Source of the DNA: JBDSYA01 sp039925865 | Lineage (GTDB): Bacteria > Bacteroidota > Ignavibacteria > Tepidaquicellales > Tepidaquicellaceae | Reading direction: 5' to 3' | NCBI GenBank assembly: GCA_039925865.1 | Contig: JBDSYA010000053.1 | Coordinates: 1 to 19,426 of the forward strand | Length of the DNA stretch: 19,426 bases | Shown: positions 1 to 7,025 of the stretch, piece after piece | Layout of the letters: every line of letters starts with the position of its first letter | Numbering within the stretch: the first letter of the stretch is position 1 | The notes under the pieces: model-generated | The model's database searches: none | Seen by the model: the letters and a program-made list of their open reading frames with translations, nothing else | What the model was told of the DNA's origin: nothing | Program-made: the position numbers and the translations under genes

Positions 1-639
1 TTCAATGATTGCGTAGATATACAATTTGAAAATGAAAAAATTGTTGCAACACGGCCTGTGTATGCAGGAAAGAGTCTCACTGTAATAAAATCAAACACAG
101 ACAAAATTGTACTCACATTAAGACCCAATGTTTTTAAAGCGCATACTGTTGAGGGTGGTAAGATTGAAATCGAAAAAATCGATATCAATTCATTAAATAT
201 TAATGAACAGGATTTTTCAACAGTTGTAAAAGATATTATTGTAAGCACTGAAAAAATAGATGTATCTGAAGCAGACAGGATTGTTTCCGGAGGCAGAGGT
301 TTAAAAGGACCGGAAAATTTTAATCTTATCGAAGACCTTGCAGCATCTATCGGAGGAGCTACCGGAGCTTCGAGAGCCGTTGTTGATGCAGGCTGGAGAT
401 CACATTCAGAACAAGTCGGACAGACAGGCAAAACAGTAGCGCCAAGCTTGTATATTGCATGCGGGATCAGCGGTGCTATTCAGCATTTAGCAGGAATGTC
501 ATCTTCAAAATGTATTGTTGCCATCAATAAGGATAAAGATGCTCCGATTTTTCAGATCGCAAATTACGGTATCATCGGAGATGTATTTGAGATTATTCCT
601 GCATTAACGGAAGAGTTCAAAAAGGTTTTGTCTAAATAA
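1..639 (+). CDS. etfA: Electron transfer flavoprotein alpha subunit, 5'-truncated by the window edge
   Basis: The reading frame is open from base 1, so the gene begins upstream; the GTG at 58 is an internal valine within the conserved T-R-P-V-Y-A-G-K segment and not a start. About 212 residues are present of a family length of roughly 320. The C-terminal FAD domain is clear: G-x-x-x-G-A-S-R-A-V-V-D-A-G-W, then Q-V-G-Q-T-G-K-T-V-A-P, then Y-I-A-C-G-I-S-G-A-I-Q-H, the segments that hold FAD in the ETF alpha/FixB family. The protein pairs with ETF beta and passes electrons from dehydrogenases such as acyl-CoA dehydrogenases to the quinone pool, in the cytoplasm. The beta subunit gene probably lies just upstream, outside the window (inference). 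No hairpin terminator is visible after the TAA. Confidence 0.95.
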   Translation, partial: FNDCVDIQFENEKIVATRPVYAGKSLTVIKSNTDKIVLTLRPNVFKAHTVEGGKIEIEKIDINSLNINEQDFSTVVKDIIVSTEKIDVSEADRIVSGGRGLKGPENFNLIEDLAASIGGATGASRAVVDAGWRSHSEQVGQTGKTVAPSLYIACGISGAIQHLAGMSSSKCIVAINKDKDAPIFQIANYGIIGDVFEIIPALTEEFKKVLSK

Positions 640-711
640 CTTTAAATATGAGCGTTTATAAAATATATTGTAAGTATGAAACTTTTAAATTAGCTTAGTT
701 GTAAATAAGTA

Positions 712-733
712 AAAGTTATAATAAAGTTATAAT
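712..733 (+). repeat. Perfect 11-bp tandem duplication upstream of the DUF151 gene
   Basis: The 11-base unit AAAGTTATAAT occurs twice in direct succession (712-722 and 723-733), ending 8 bases before the ATG at 742. Each copy contains a TATAAT hexamer. An upstream TTGTAA at 699-704 is spaced 12 or 23 bases from the two hexamers, so neither pair forms a normal -35/-10 promoter. The duplication is certain; a promoter role is not shown. Confidence 0.6.
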
Positions 734-741
734 AAATATTA

Positions 742-1395
742 ATGGAAAATTCCCAAGACAATATTCAGGTAGACATATTCGGACTTTCGCTCACTCCTTC
801 GATCAGCGGTGGAGGATATGCAATAATTTTAAAAGAAGTTGCAGGAAACAGGAGGCTCCCGATCATTATCGGACAATATGAGGCGCAGTCAATTGCGCTT
901 GAACTTGAAGGCATTAAACCGCCACGTCCGCTGACTCACGACTTATTAAAAGAAGTTATTGAAACTTTTGGATATTCTGTGAGTTACATCACAATCAATG
1001 AATTAAAAGATTCTACTTTTTTTGCCAAAATAAAATTTGATTCATCAAGTGTTGAGGAAATGGATGCAAGACCTTCAGATGCAATTGCAGTAGCACTTAA
1101 ATTTTCAGCACCCATATATGTAAACACAGAAATTATGGATGAAGTCGGATTTATTCCTGATTATGACGAACAGGTTCTCCCGAAACAGGATGGCGAATAT
1201 GAAGATTCAGCTGCTGAAGTAAGCCAGGAAAATATCAAAGCAAAACCCGTTGAAACTAAAAATCTTTCAAATAAAGAAAAAAAACTTCTTCAGCTTAAAA
1301 ATGAACTAGAAGAAGCGATCACAAAAGAGGATTATGAAAAAGCTGTCCAGCTTCGTGATGAAATAAAAAAAATGGAAATATCAAACTTAAATTAA
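742..1395 (+). CDS. Bifunctional nuclease family (DUF151) protein with C-terminal UVR motif
   Basis: This is a 217-residue cytoplasmic protein with no signal peptide. Residues about 8-130 match the bifunctional nuclease (BFN/DUF151) fold: L-P-I-I-I-G-x-x-E-A-x-S-I-A near residue 33, the P-R-P-L-T-H-D-L segment near 60, and the conserved M-D-A-R-P-S-D-A-I-A-V-A-L stretch near 110. An acidic linker follows. Residues about 176-215 form a charged helical hairpin with E-D-Y-E-K-A-V-Q-L-R-D-E-I, the UVR motif found in UvrB, UvrC and other proteins, where it mediates protein contacts. Characterised BFN-domain proteins (for example the Thermotoga TM0160 type) have been linked to nuclease activity, but the physiological role is poorly known. 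The BFN+UVR architecture recurs in Bacteroidota-related genomes. It probably has its own promoter in the preceding 102-base gap. Confidence 0.9.
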   Translation: MENSQDNIQVDIFGLSLTPSISGGGYAIILKEVAGNRRLPIIIGQYEAQSIALELEGIKPPRPLTHDLLKEVIETFGYSVSYITINELKDSTFFAKIKFDSSSVEEMDARPSDAIAVALKFSAPIYVNTEIMDEVGFIPDYDEQVLPKQDGEYEDSAAEVSQENIKAKPVETKNLSNKEKKLLQLKNELEEAITKEDYEKAVQLRDEIKKMEISNLN

Positions 1396-1437
1396 GAACA
1401 GTTAAAATTAATTATTTCGAAACCAAATGAAAACTAA

Positions 1438-2001
1438 GTGAAAAAAATAATTCTCGCTATAACAATCCTGATCATTTCTTCCAACATTTCCGTTTCTCAA
1501 TACTTACAGCCTTTGAAAAATTTAAACCAATTTACAATAAAAGATCATAAGTTTAATTCAACATTCAATGCCCTGCCTTCAACCGGAGCAAGTGTTGGAT
1601 TTAACATGGGTGTTGCATCAATTGAAGGTGAAGTCGGATTTGCTATAGGTGTTTTTGCTGAATTGAAATCAGGGGGAATTTCATTTGTCCCTCAGGCAAA
1701 TTACTGGAAAGCAAAAAATCAGAGTAATTTTGAAATCGCCGGACTTGCAAGAGCTTATCTGACAGAGACATCAAAAAATTTAACTCCTTATATTGATGGT
1801 GGAGCCGGAGTTAATTTTTACAATTCAGATAAATCAGATTTTACAAAACTCAGCATTTTGATCGGAAGCGGGATAGAGTTAAGAAATTTAGGAACATCAT
1901 TCAATTTATTGATAGACGGAAAGTATAAGTTGATAATTAATGACGGAGGAAATATTTCCTGCTTCATATTTACAGCCGGACTGAAGTTTCCTTTTAAATA
2001 A
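1438..2001 (+). CDS. Small secreted protein, probable outer-membrane beta-barrel
   Basis: This is a 187-residue protein of unknown function. The GTG at 1438 gives a typical signal peptide (M-K-K followed by an Ile-rich core, then cleavage after about S-V-S at residue 20). The nearby ATG at 1427 is in another frame and hits a stop after four codons, so GTG is preferred. The mature part alternates polar and hydrophobic residues with many glycines, including T-P-Y-I-D-G-G-A-G-V and I-G-S-G-I-E-L, and ends in an aromatic-rich strand G-L-K-F-P-F-K. This pattern fits a small porin-like or OmpW-like 8-strand barrel, but no family signature is definite. It is followed by a strong terminator, so it probably ends its transcription unit. 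Confidence 0.65.
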   Translation: MKKIILAITILIISSNISVSQYLQPLKNLNQFTIKDHKFNSTFNALPSTGASVGFNMGVASIEGEVGFAIGVFAELKSGGISFVPQANYWKAKNQSNFEIAGLARAYLTETSKNLTPYIDGGAGVNFYNSDKSDFTKLSILIGSGIELRNLGTSFNLLIDGKYKLIINDGGNISCFIFTAGLKFPFK

Positions 2002-2022
2002 GTTTTACCGTTTTAAAATATT

Positions 2023-2059
2023 ATGCGTAAAGGATATTTATCTTTTACGCATTTTTTTT
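2023..2059 (+). terminator. Rho-independent terminator after the beta-barrel gene
   Basis: A 12-bp stem (2023-2034 paired with 2041-2052, one G-T wobble at 2032/2043) closes a 6-base loop (TATTTA) and runs straight into eight T residues (2052-2059). This is a textbook intrinsic terminator for + strand transcription. It ends only 11 bases before the ATG of the pantothenate kinase gene, leaving no room for a conventional promoter between them. Confidence 0.9.
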
Positions 2060-2070
2060 AAATATCTGAA

Positions 2071-2808
2071 ATGAATAATTTACTTATCGATATAGGCAAT
2101 TCCGAGATCAAGATCGGAAAAGGTATTTTAAATAAACTGAATTCAGTTTTAATTAAAAGTTTCCCCTATTCCAAACAAAATTTCAAAAAAGATTTTTCAA
2201 AAAATTTTAAATTCAAACCACAGTTTCTTTTTGAAAAAATCGGTGTGTCTATATTGAAAGGCGGAGACAAAAAATTTTTGAGTGCTTACTTTGTGAAGGA
2301 GTTTAAACTCAGACCTGTATTCATCGATGAACAGATGAAACTTCCAATAAAAATAAATTACAAAAAAGGATTAGGCAGTGACAGGATTTGCAGTGCGGTT
2401 GCGGCTTACACACTGTTTAAGAGAAATAATATTTTAATCATAGACTTCGGGACAGCCACCACTTTCACACTTGTAATAAACGGTGTTTTGGAAGGCGGCC
2501 TCATTGTCCCGGGAATTGTAACTTCATTAAATTCATTAATTGAGAAAACTTCACTTCGCCGCCCTTTATTAAAATACCCTAAAAAGCTGATTTGCAATAA
2601 CACACTTGAAAATATAAATGCCGGAGTATTATTTCAGAGTTTATTTTCAGTGGAAAGAATAATCCATGAAGTTGAAAAGATGCATAAAAATATTTTTGTT
2701 GTAGCCACCGGCGGCAATTCTTATTTGATCCGGAAAAAGACTAAATTGATAAATGAATTCGACAGCAACCTGGTTTTAAAAGGAATTAATATTTTAATAC
2801 AACAATGA
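2071..2808 (+). CDS. coaX: Type III pantothenate kinase
   Basis: This enzyme phosphorylates pantothenate with ATP, the first step of coenzyme A synthesis, in the cytoplasm. Type III enzymes belong to the ASKHA fold and often function as dimers. The 245 residues match the usual family length of about 250. Visible motifs are the N-terminal phosphate-binding D-I-G-N-S at residue 7, G-S-D-R with the putative catalytic Asp at 104, D-F-G-T-A-T-T near 127 (monovalent cation and phosphate region), G-G-L-I-V-P-G-I near 143, and the C-terminal A-T-G-G-N-S segment. The position after D-F-G-T-A-T-T-F, often Asp, is Thr here; family members vary at this site. The stop overlaps the next gene's start by 4 bases, implying translational coupling. 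The only upstream sequence is a terminator hairpin, so expression may rely on read-through or on a promoter inside the previous gene (inference). Confidence 0.93.
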   Translation: MNNLLIDIGNSEIKIGKGILNKLNSVLIKSFPYSKQNFKKDFSKNFKFKPQFLFEKIGVSILKGGDKKFLSAYFVKEFKLRPVFIDEQMKLPIKINYKKGLGSDRICSAVAAYTLFKRNNILIIDFGTATTFTLVINGVLEGGLIVPGIVTSLNSLIEKTSLRRPLLKYPKKLICNNTLENINAGVLFQSLFSVERIIHEVEKMHKNIFVVATGGNSYLIRKKTKLINEFDSNLVLKGINILIQQ

Positions 2809-3224
2809 AAATAATCACAAAGGAAATAATTATATCGACTGACGGAGACTGCGATATTAGAAATATTAATAATGATGTGCAGAATATTATTACCTCCAGT
2901 AAAATGCAGGAAGGCAATTGTACTGTTTTCAGCATCGGATCTACAGCTTCAATAACAACTATCGAATATGAGCCCGGACTTTTGAAAGATATACCCAAGG
3001 TTTTAGATAAACTAATTCCGGCATTCAATAAATATCATCACAATGATACATGGGGTGATAATAACGGACATTCACATATACGATCTGCACTCATAGGAAC
3101 TTCTCTTAATATTCCCTTTATTAAAGGTGAACTTTTACTCGGGACATGGCAGCAAATAGTTTTAATAGATTTTGATAATAGAAAAAGGACACGAAGAGTG
3201 GCGATCCAAATAATAGGAGAATAA
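2805..3224 (+). CDS. YjbQ/UPF0047 family protein
   Basis: This is a 139-residue cytoplasmic protein with the family signature G-H-S-H-I-R-S-A-L-I-G (His at 89 and 91) followed by G-E-L-L-L-G-T-W-Q-Q-I-V-L-I-D-F-D and a terminal R-x-R-R-V-A-I-Q-I-I-G-E strand. The length matches the family (130-140). YjbQ homologues form small trimeric barrels; the E. coli member has reported weak thiamine-phosphate-synthase-like activity, and the true substrate is unsettled. The ATG overlaps the coaX stop (ATGA), so the two are almost certainly co-translated; both would then touch cofactor metabolism, although a functional tie is only suggested by position. The next gene starts 10 bases after its stop. Confidence 0.88.
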   Translation: MKIITKEIIISTDGDCDIRNINNDVQNIITSSKMQEGNCTVFSIGSTASITTIEYEPGLLKDIPKVLDKLIPAFNKYHHNDTWGDNNGHSHIRSALIGTSLNIPFIKGELLLGTWQQIVLIDFDNRKRTRRVAIQIIGE

Positions 3225-3234
3225 TTTTTAAAAT

Positions 3235-4698
3235 TTGAAAAAGATTTCATGGAAATATATTTTATGGACGGTACTGATTATTGTTCAGGCATACTGGATA
3301 TTTAATTCTGATGGATTTTATTTTATCGATGACAGCTGCCACTTCAACTTTAACCGGCATTACTTTGAATCATATACAGGAAGCACAGATGCATGGCACA
3401 GGATGGGGCGTCTGTTACTATTCGCAATCCCTGCACAGTTTGGATTAAAAGGCGTGCAGATAGCATCTTCAGTATTATTTTTACTCACAATTTTTTTTGC
3501 TTATAAAATTTTAATTCACAAGAATGTTAAATATGCTGAGTGGATCATTCCGCTTATTGGCTTTCAGCCCGTATTATTTAATATATCTTATACGTCACTG
3601 GCAGAGCTTCCTGCAGCCTTCCTCATAATTTTGTCTTACTATTATTTTATCAAAGAAAAACCTTCCTTCGTAATGATCACTTCATCTTTGATATTTATTT
3701 TCAGAACCGAATATTTTTATGTTGCGGGAATATTTTTCTTAATTTATTTATTCCGAAAAAATTACAAAGTATGTTTATTGATTTTCATTGGGCCTTTGCT
3801 ATGGTACATTTACACAACTGTCATTACACTTGATCCTCTGCAGTTTTTCCGCGACATGCTGCTTCATTCCCGGCTAGAAAAAATTGACGCCGGCATAGAC
3901 TGGTATTATTATATCATCCATTCCGCGAAAATTTTTGGGGTGATTCAAATGATTTTACTAATATCAGGGTTAATAATAATTTTGATAAAAAAACAATTTA
4001 GACAGTACGGACTGATATTAATTTTTATTGTTTCCGGAATCGGATTACAGACACTTCTTGCATTGAAAGGTTTAAATCTTACCTGCAGTATTGGTCAGCT
4101 AAGATATGTTGCTGTTGTTGGTCCGCTGATAGGTATAATCTCAGTAATCGGGTTAGGCAGTTTTTACAATTTATTAAAATTTACGTATCTGAGAAAGATT
4201 ATTCAGATACTAATTTTGATCGTGCTGTTTATACTTGGACCATACTTTACACCGTTTCATAACAAATATGGAATGGATATTATAACGGAAGAAATCGCAA
4301 AATCAGCTGCAAATGAATATCCGGATTACAAAGTGTTATCCCAAATGCATCAGCTTGCAAATGCAATGGATGAGCCATTTCTGGGAGGAGAAACATTTAA
4401 AAAATTAAATGACTCCACTGTTCAGCGATTTGATAAATCATTAATTGTCTGGTGCAATTATCTTGAAGGCAATGCATTTGTCATAAAGAACTTATCACTG
4501 AAACAAATTGAATCTTTACCAAACATTAAATTGATAAAAGAATATATAGACACAGTTAATAATTGTACAAGCGTCCCGGTTTATAAATATCGTAAAGAAG
4601 GTGATGAATATAAAACCTCCAGAGAAATAATTGATTATCTAGTCGAAGGCCAAACATCCTGGGAAACATATCACATAAAAGTTTTTAAGAAGGAATGA
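3235..4698 (+). CDS. Polytopic membrane protein, GT-C-like (probable glycosyltransferase)
   Basis: This is a 487-residue integral membrane protein starting at TTG 3235; no ATG lies near in frame, and the residues after the start (M-K-K-I-S-W-K then a hydrophobic helix) look like a genuine amino terminus. About ten or eleven hydrophobic segments cover residues 8-345, followed by a soluble C-terminal part of about 140 residues. The first external loop carries F-I-D-D-S-C-H-F, an acidic pair placed like the catalytic Asp in GT-C glycosyltransferases (GT39/GT83-type, dolichyl-phosphate or undecaprenyl-phosphate sugar donors), and A-W-H-R-M-G-R-L follows. Sequence support for a specific family is limited, so donor and acceptor are unknown. 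It lies 10 bases after the YjbQ gene and probably closes that operon. It could also be another uncharacterised O-antigen-type membrane protein. Confidence 0.65.
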   Translation: MKKISWKYILWTVLIIVQAYWIFNSDGFYFIDDSCHFNFNRHYFESYTGSTDAWHRMGRLLLFAIPAQFGLKGVQIASSVLFLLTIFFAYKILIHKNVKYAEWIIPLIGFQPVLFNISYTSLAELPAAFLIILSYYYFIKEKPSFVMITSSLIFIFRTEYFYVAGIFFLIYLFRKNYKVCLLIFIGPLLWYIYTTVITLDPLQFFRDMLLHSRLEKIDAGIDWYYYIIHSAKIFGVIQMILLISGLIIILIKKQFRQYGLILIFIVSGIGLQTLLALKGLNLTCSIGQLRYVAVVGPLIGIISVIGLGSFYNLLKFTYLRKIIQILILIVLFILGPYFTPFHNKYGMDIITEEIAKSAANEYPDYKVLSQMHQLANAMDEPFLGGETFKKLNDSTVQRFDKSLIVWCNYLEGNAFVIKNLSLKQIESLPNIKLIKEYIDTVNNCTSVPVYKYRKEGDEYKTSREIIDYLVEGQTSWETYHIKVFKKE

Positions 4699-4784
4699 TT
4701 TAATTTCAAATTCAAAAGATCGCTGAAATAATATTTTAAGATTAATAAAAAACGTGTTTAAAACATTTTGCATAAGCTTTATTC

Positions 4785-4816
4785 TTATTAATTATTATTA
4801 ATTATTATTAATTATT
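4785..4816 (+). repeat. 10-bp AT tandem repeat in the 200-base gap before the envelope cluster
   Basis: The 10-base unit ATTATTATTA occurs as two full copies (4791-4800, 4801-4810) with matching partial copies on each side, about 3.2 copies in all. It lies 80 to 115 bases upstream of the ATG at 4899. The rest of the gap (4699-4898) is AT-rich with no clear hairpin terminator or RNA gene. The array could affect promoter activity by changing length, or simply be low-complexity sequence. Confidence 0.7.
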
Positions 4817-4898
4817 CTCAATAAATTCTTTAGCTTTATTTTTACTTATAAAAAACTTAATTTCAAACTTCACTAAACGTATACTCTTATTATAATTA

Positions 4899-6980
4899 AT
4901 GACACCATATATAAAATTTTTATTAGTAAAATTAAATTTTTCATTTATTTCAAAGATACTTTGTCTTTCATCGATAGTATTTCTGAGCATAATATCGGCA
5001 GCGTTTTATTATCCGTCAGGCATTCAGGATGATGTAAATAATAAATTCACCAATGTCGGCAACATTGCACTTACTGTTACTAATTACGGTACAATAGGTA
5101 ATGGTTTTGTTTCTTTGCCAAATCAGCCATCTCTGCAATACCCAAAAGGTTCAGGCATTGAACATTTGTTTATTGGCGGCATTTGGATCGGAGGTGTTAA
5201 AGATGGAATTAAGGGTGTAACTACAGGTGCCGTTGATGTATCCAGCGCTAACCGGACCGAAGGTTTTGAATTTACAAATGCTCCCGGCTTAGGAATTCTT
5301 GAAAGATCATCTCTTCAAAACTCACCTAATTTCAGACCTGATGCTGTTTCTCATCAGGATTTTGTATGCGAGTTTTTTGACACAAATCTAACTGCCAATG
5401 GGACGGTGATACAAAATCACACACCTATGGGAGTTAAAGTTTTGCTGGAAACATATTGCTATGATTTTAATTTTGCAAACAACTGGGTAATTTTAAATTA
5501 TAAAATTGTTAATATCGGCTATCGCGGAAACAACTCTCCCATTGATAGTGTATTTGTCGGGCTGTGGTGTGACGGCGTTGTAAGGAATACTAATATTACT
5601 CCTCCCGGAGGATCTTCATTTTATAATAAAGGAGCAGACGGATATATTGATACATTGGGTATGGCTTATGAATATGATTACAACGGAGATCCGGGGTTTA
5701 CAAACAGTTATGTAGGTTTTAAATTTCTCGGAACAAGTCCAAAGTTAGATACCGAAAATGTTTTTAACAAAACTTATTTTACCATATGGCAATTCAGAAA
5801 TACTACTGACCCTGTTTATTTCTCACCAACAACTGATGATTCAAAATATATCCGGCTGAATGGTTATCTTGGCAGCGGGCTGAGGATCGATACAAATCAA
5901 ATCAATCAGCTTCGGCTTTCACCAAGTAACAGGTCAACACTGGTTTCCTATGGTCCCTATAGAAAGAATGATGGCAGCAGGTTCAGATTAAATTATGCCC
6001 AGGACACAATCAATGTTGTTTATGCTGTTATCTGTGCAAAGAAAAACGGTACAGATCCCGCAACACTGGACACGGATTTTCAAAAGAAAAATTTATATAC
6101 CGCAGCAGGCTGGGCGCAAAGTGCTTATGATAATGGTTATAAACTTCCTTCACCTCCGGATGTTCCAAAAGTCAAAGTAATTGTAAAAGATAAAAATGTT
6201 TCATTATTCTGGGCTGCAAACGCAGAGCGTTCCATTGATCCAATATCTAACATCATGGATTTTGAAGGATATAAAATCTATCGTACGAATGCCGGCGCAG
6301 ACCTGACTCTTAATCAGGATCTGACAACTTTATTACACATAGTCGGAGAATTTGACAGTGCTTATAATAACGTAAGCAACAACACTGGTTTTAATTTTAT
6401 AAAACTCACTCAACCAAAATTCTTTGAAGGTGATACAACAGCTTACTGGTATCAATTTGATTTTCCGGGACAGCTTAACGGATTTCAATATGTTTATTCA
6501 GTAACAGCTTTTGATAAAGGTGACGTTACAGAAAATCTTGAATCTCTGGAAAGCAGTATTCTTGGAAATGCCCAGAGACTGATAGTGGGAACTCCTGCTA
6601 ACGATAATGCTGATGCTGAAATTGGTGTTTATCCAAATCCATATTACGGGAGCGCTGTATGGGACGGCGGCGGAAACAAAAAAGAACTTTTAAGGAAAAT
6701 TTATTTTTATAATCTTCCTTCAAAATGTCAGATTTCAATATGGACACTTGCCGGTGATCTCGTTGACAGATTGGATCATAATGCTGCAACTTATAATGGC
6801 AGCGACATTGAATGGTTCAGAACTTTTTCTGACGGTACTCAAAAATTTTCCGGCGGCGAACACGCATGGGATCTTGTCACAAAAAGTGAACAGGCAATTG
6901 CAACCGGCCTGTATATATTTACGGTCAAAGATCTTAATTCCGGAGAAATCAAAAAAGGAAAGTTTGTAATAATAAAATAG
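4899..6980 (+). CDS. Large secreted protein with FN3-like region and T9SS-type C-terminal domain
   Basis: This 693-residue exported protein has no assigned function. The N-terminus has about 18 residues before a hydrophobic segment (residues 19-36), a long-n-region signal sequence; no alternative ATG, GTG or TTG lies nearby in frame. Residues about 45-400 form a large unassigned region whose start reads like a conserved module (N-N-K-F-T-N-V-G, then Y-P-K-G-S-G, then F-I-G-G-I-W-I-G-G). Residues about 417-550 look like an FN3 domain (P-P-D-V-P-K-V, V-S-L-F-W, F-E-G-Y-K-I-Y-R, Y-V-Y-S-V-T-A-F-D). From about 577 (V-Y-P-N-P-Y-Y-G) to the end is a variant sorting domain with an A-T-G-L-Y-I-F strand and final K-K-G-K-F-V-I-I-K. 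It is probably secreted through T9SS and surface-anchored or released. It opens the envelope cluster; the next gene starts 45 bases after its stop. Confidence 0.8.
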   Translation: MTPYIKFLLVKLNFSFISKILCLSSIVFLSIISAAFYYPSGIQDDVNNKFTNVGNIALTVTNYGTIGNGFVSLPNQPSLQYPKGSGIEHLFIGGIWIGGVKDGIKGVTTGAVDVSSANRTEGFEFTNAPGLGILERSSLQNSPNFRPDAVSHQDFVCEFFDTNLTANGTVIQNHTPMGVKVLLETYCYDFNFANNWVILNYKIVNIGYRGNNSPIDSVFVGLWCDGVVRNTNITPPGGSSFYNKGADGYIDTLGMAYEYDYNGDPGFTNSYVGFKFLGTSPKLDTENVFNKTYFTIWQFRNTTDPVYFSPTTDDSKYIRLNGYLGSGLRIDTNQINQLRLSPSNRSTLVSYGPYRKNDGSRFRLNYAQDTINVVYAVICAKKNGTDPATLDTDFQKKNLYTAAGWAQSAYDNGYKLPSPPDVPKVKVIVKDKNVSLFWAANAERSIDPISNIMDFEGYKIYRTNAGADLTLNQDLTTLLHIVGEFDSAYNNVSNNTGFNFIKLTQPKFFEGDTTAYWYQFDFPGQLNGFQYVYSVTAFDKGDVTENLESLESSILGNAQRLIVGTPANDNADAEIGVYPNPYYGSAVWDGGGNKKELLRKIYFYNLPSKCQISIWTLAGDLVDRLDHNAATYNGSDIEWFRTFSDGTQKFSGGEHAWDLVTKSEQAIATGLYIFTVKDLNSGEIKKGKFVIIK

Positions 6981-7025
6981 GTCAACAAATAAAAACAGAA
7001 AAATTAAAAACTCAAATAATTAAAT

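Noticed and set aside
4891..4896. TATAAT as the promoter of the first envelope-cluster gene
   Set aside because: It ends two bases before the ATG, so a start about 7 bases downstream would fall inside the coding sequence, and no alternative in-frame start follows.
4808..4990. Small minus-strand frame of 60 codons across the 200-base gap
   Set aside because: It overlaps the start of the 4899 gene, has low-complexity Asn/Lys/Phe composition and no recognisable feature; most likely chance in AT-rich DNA.
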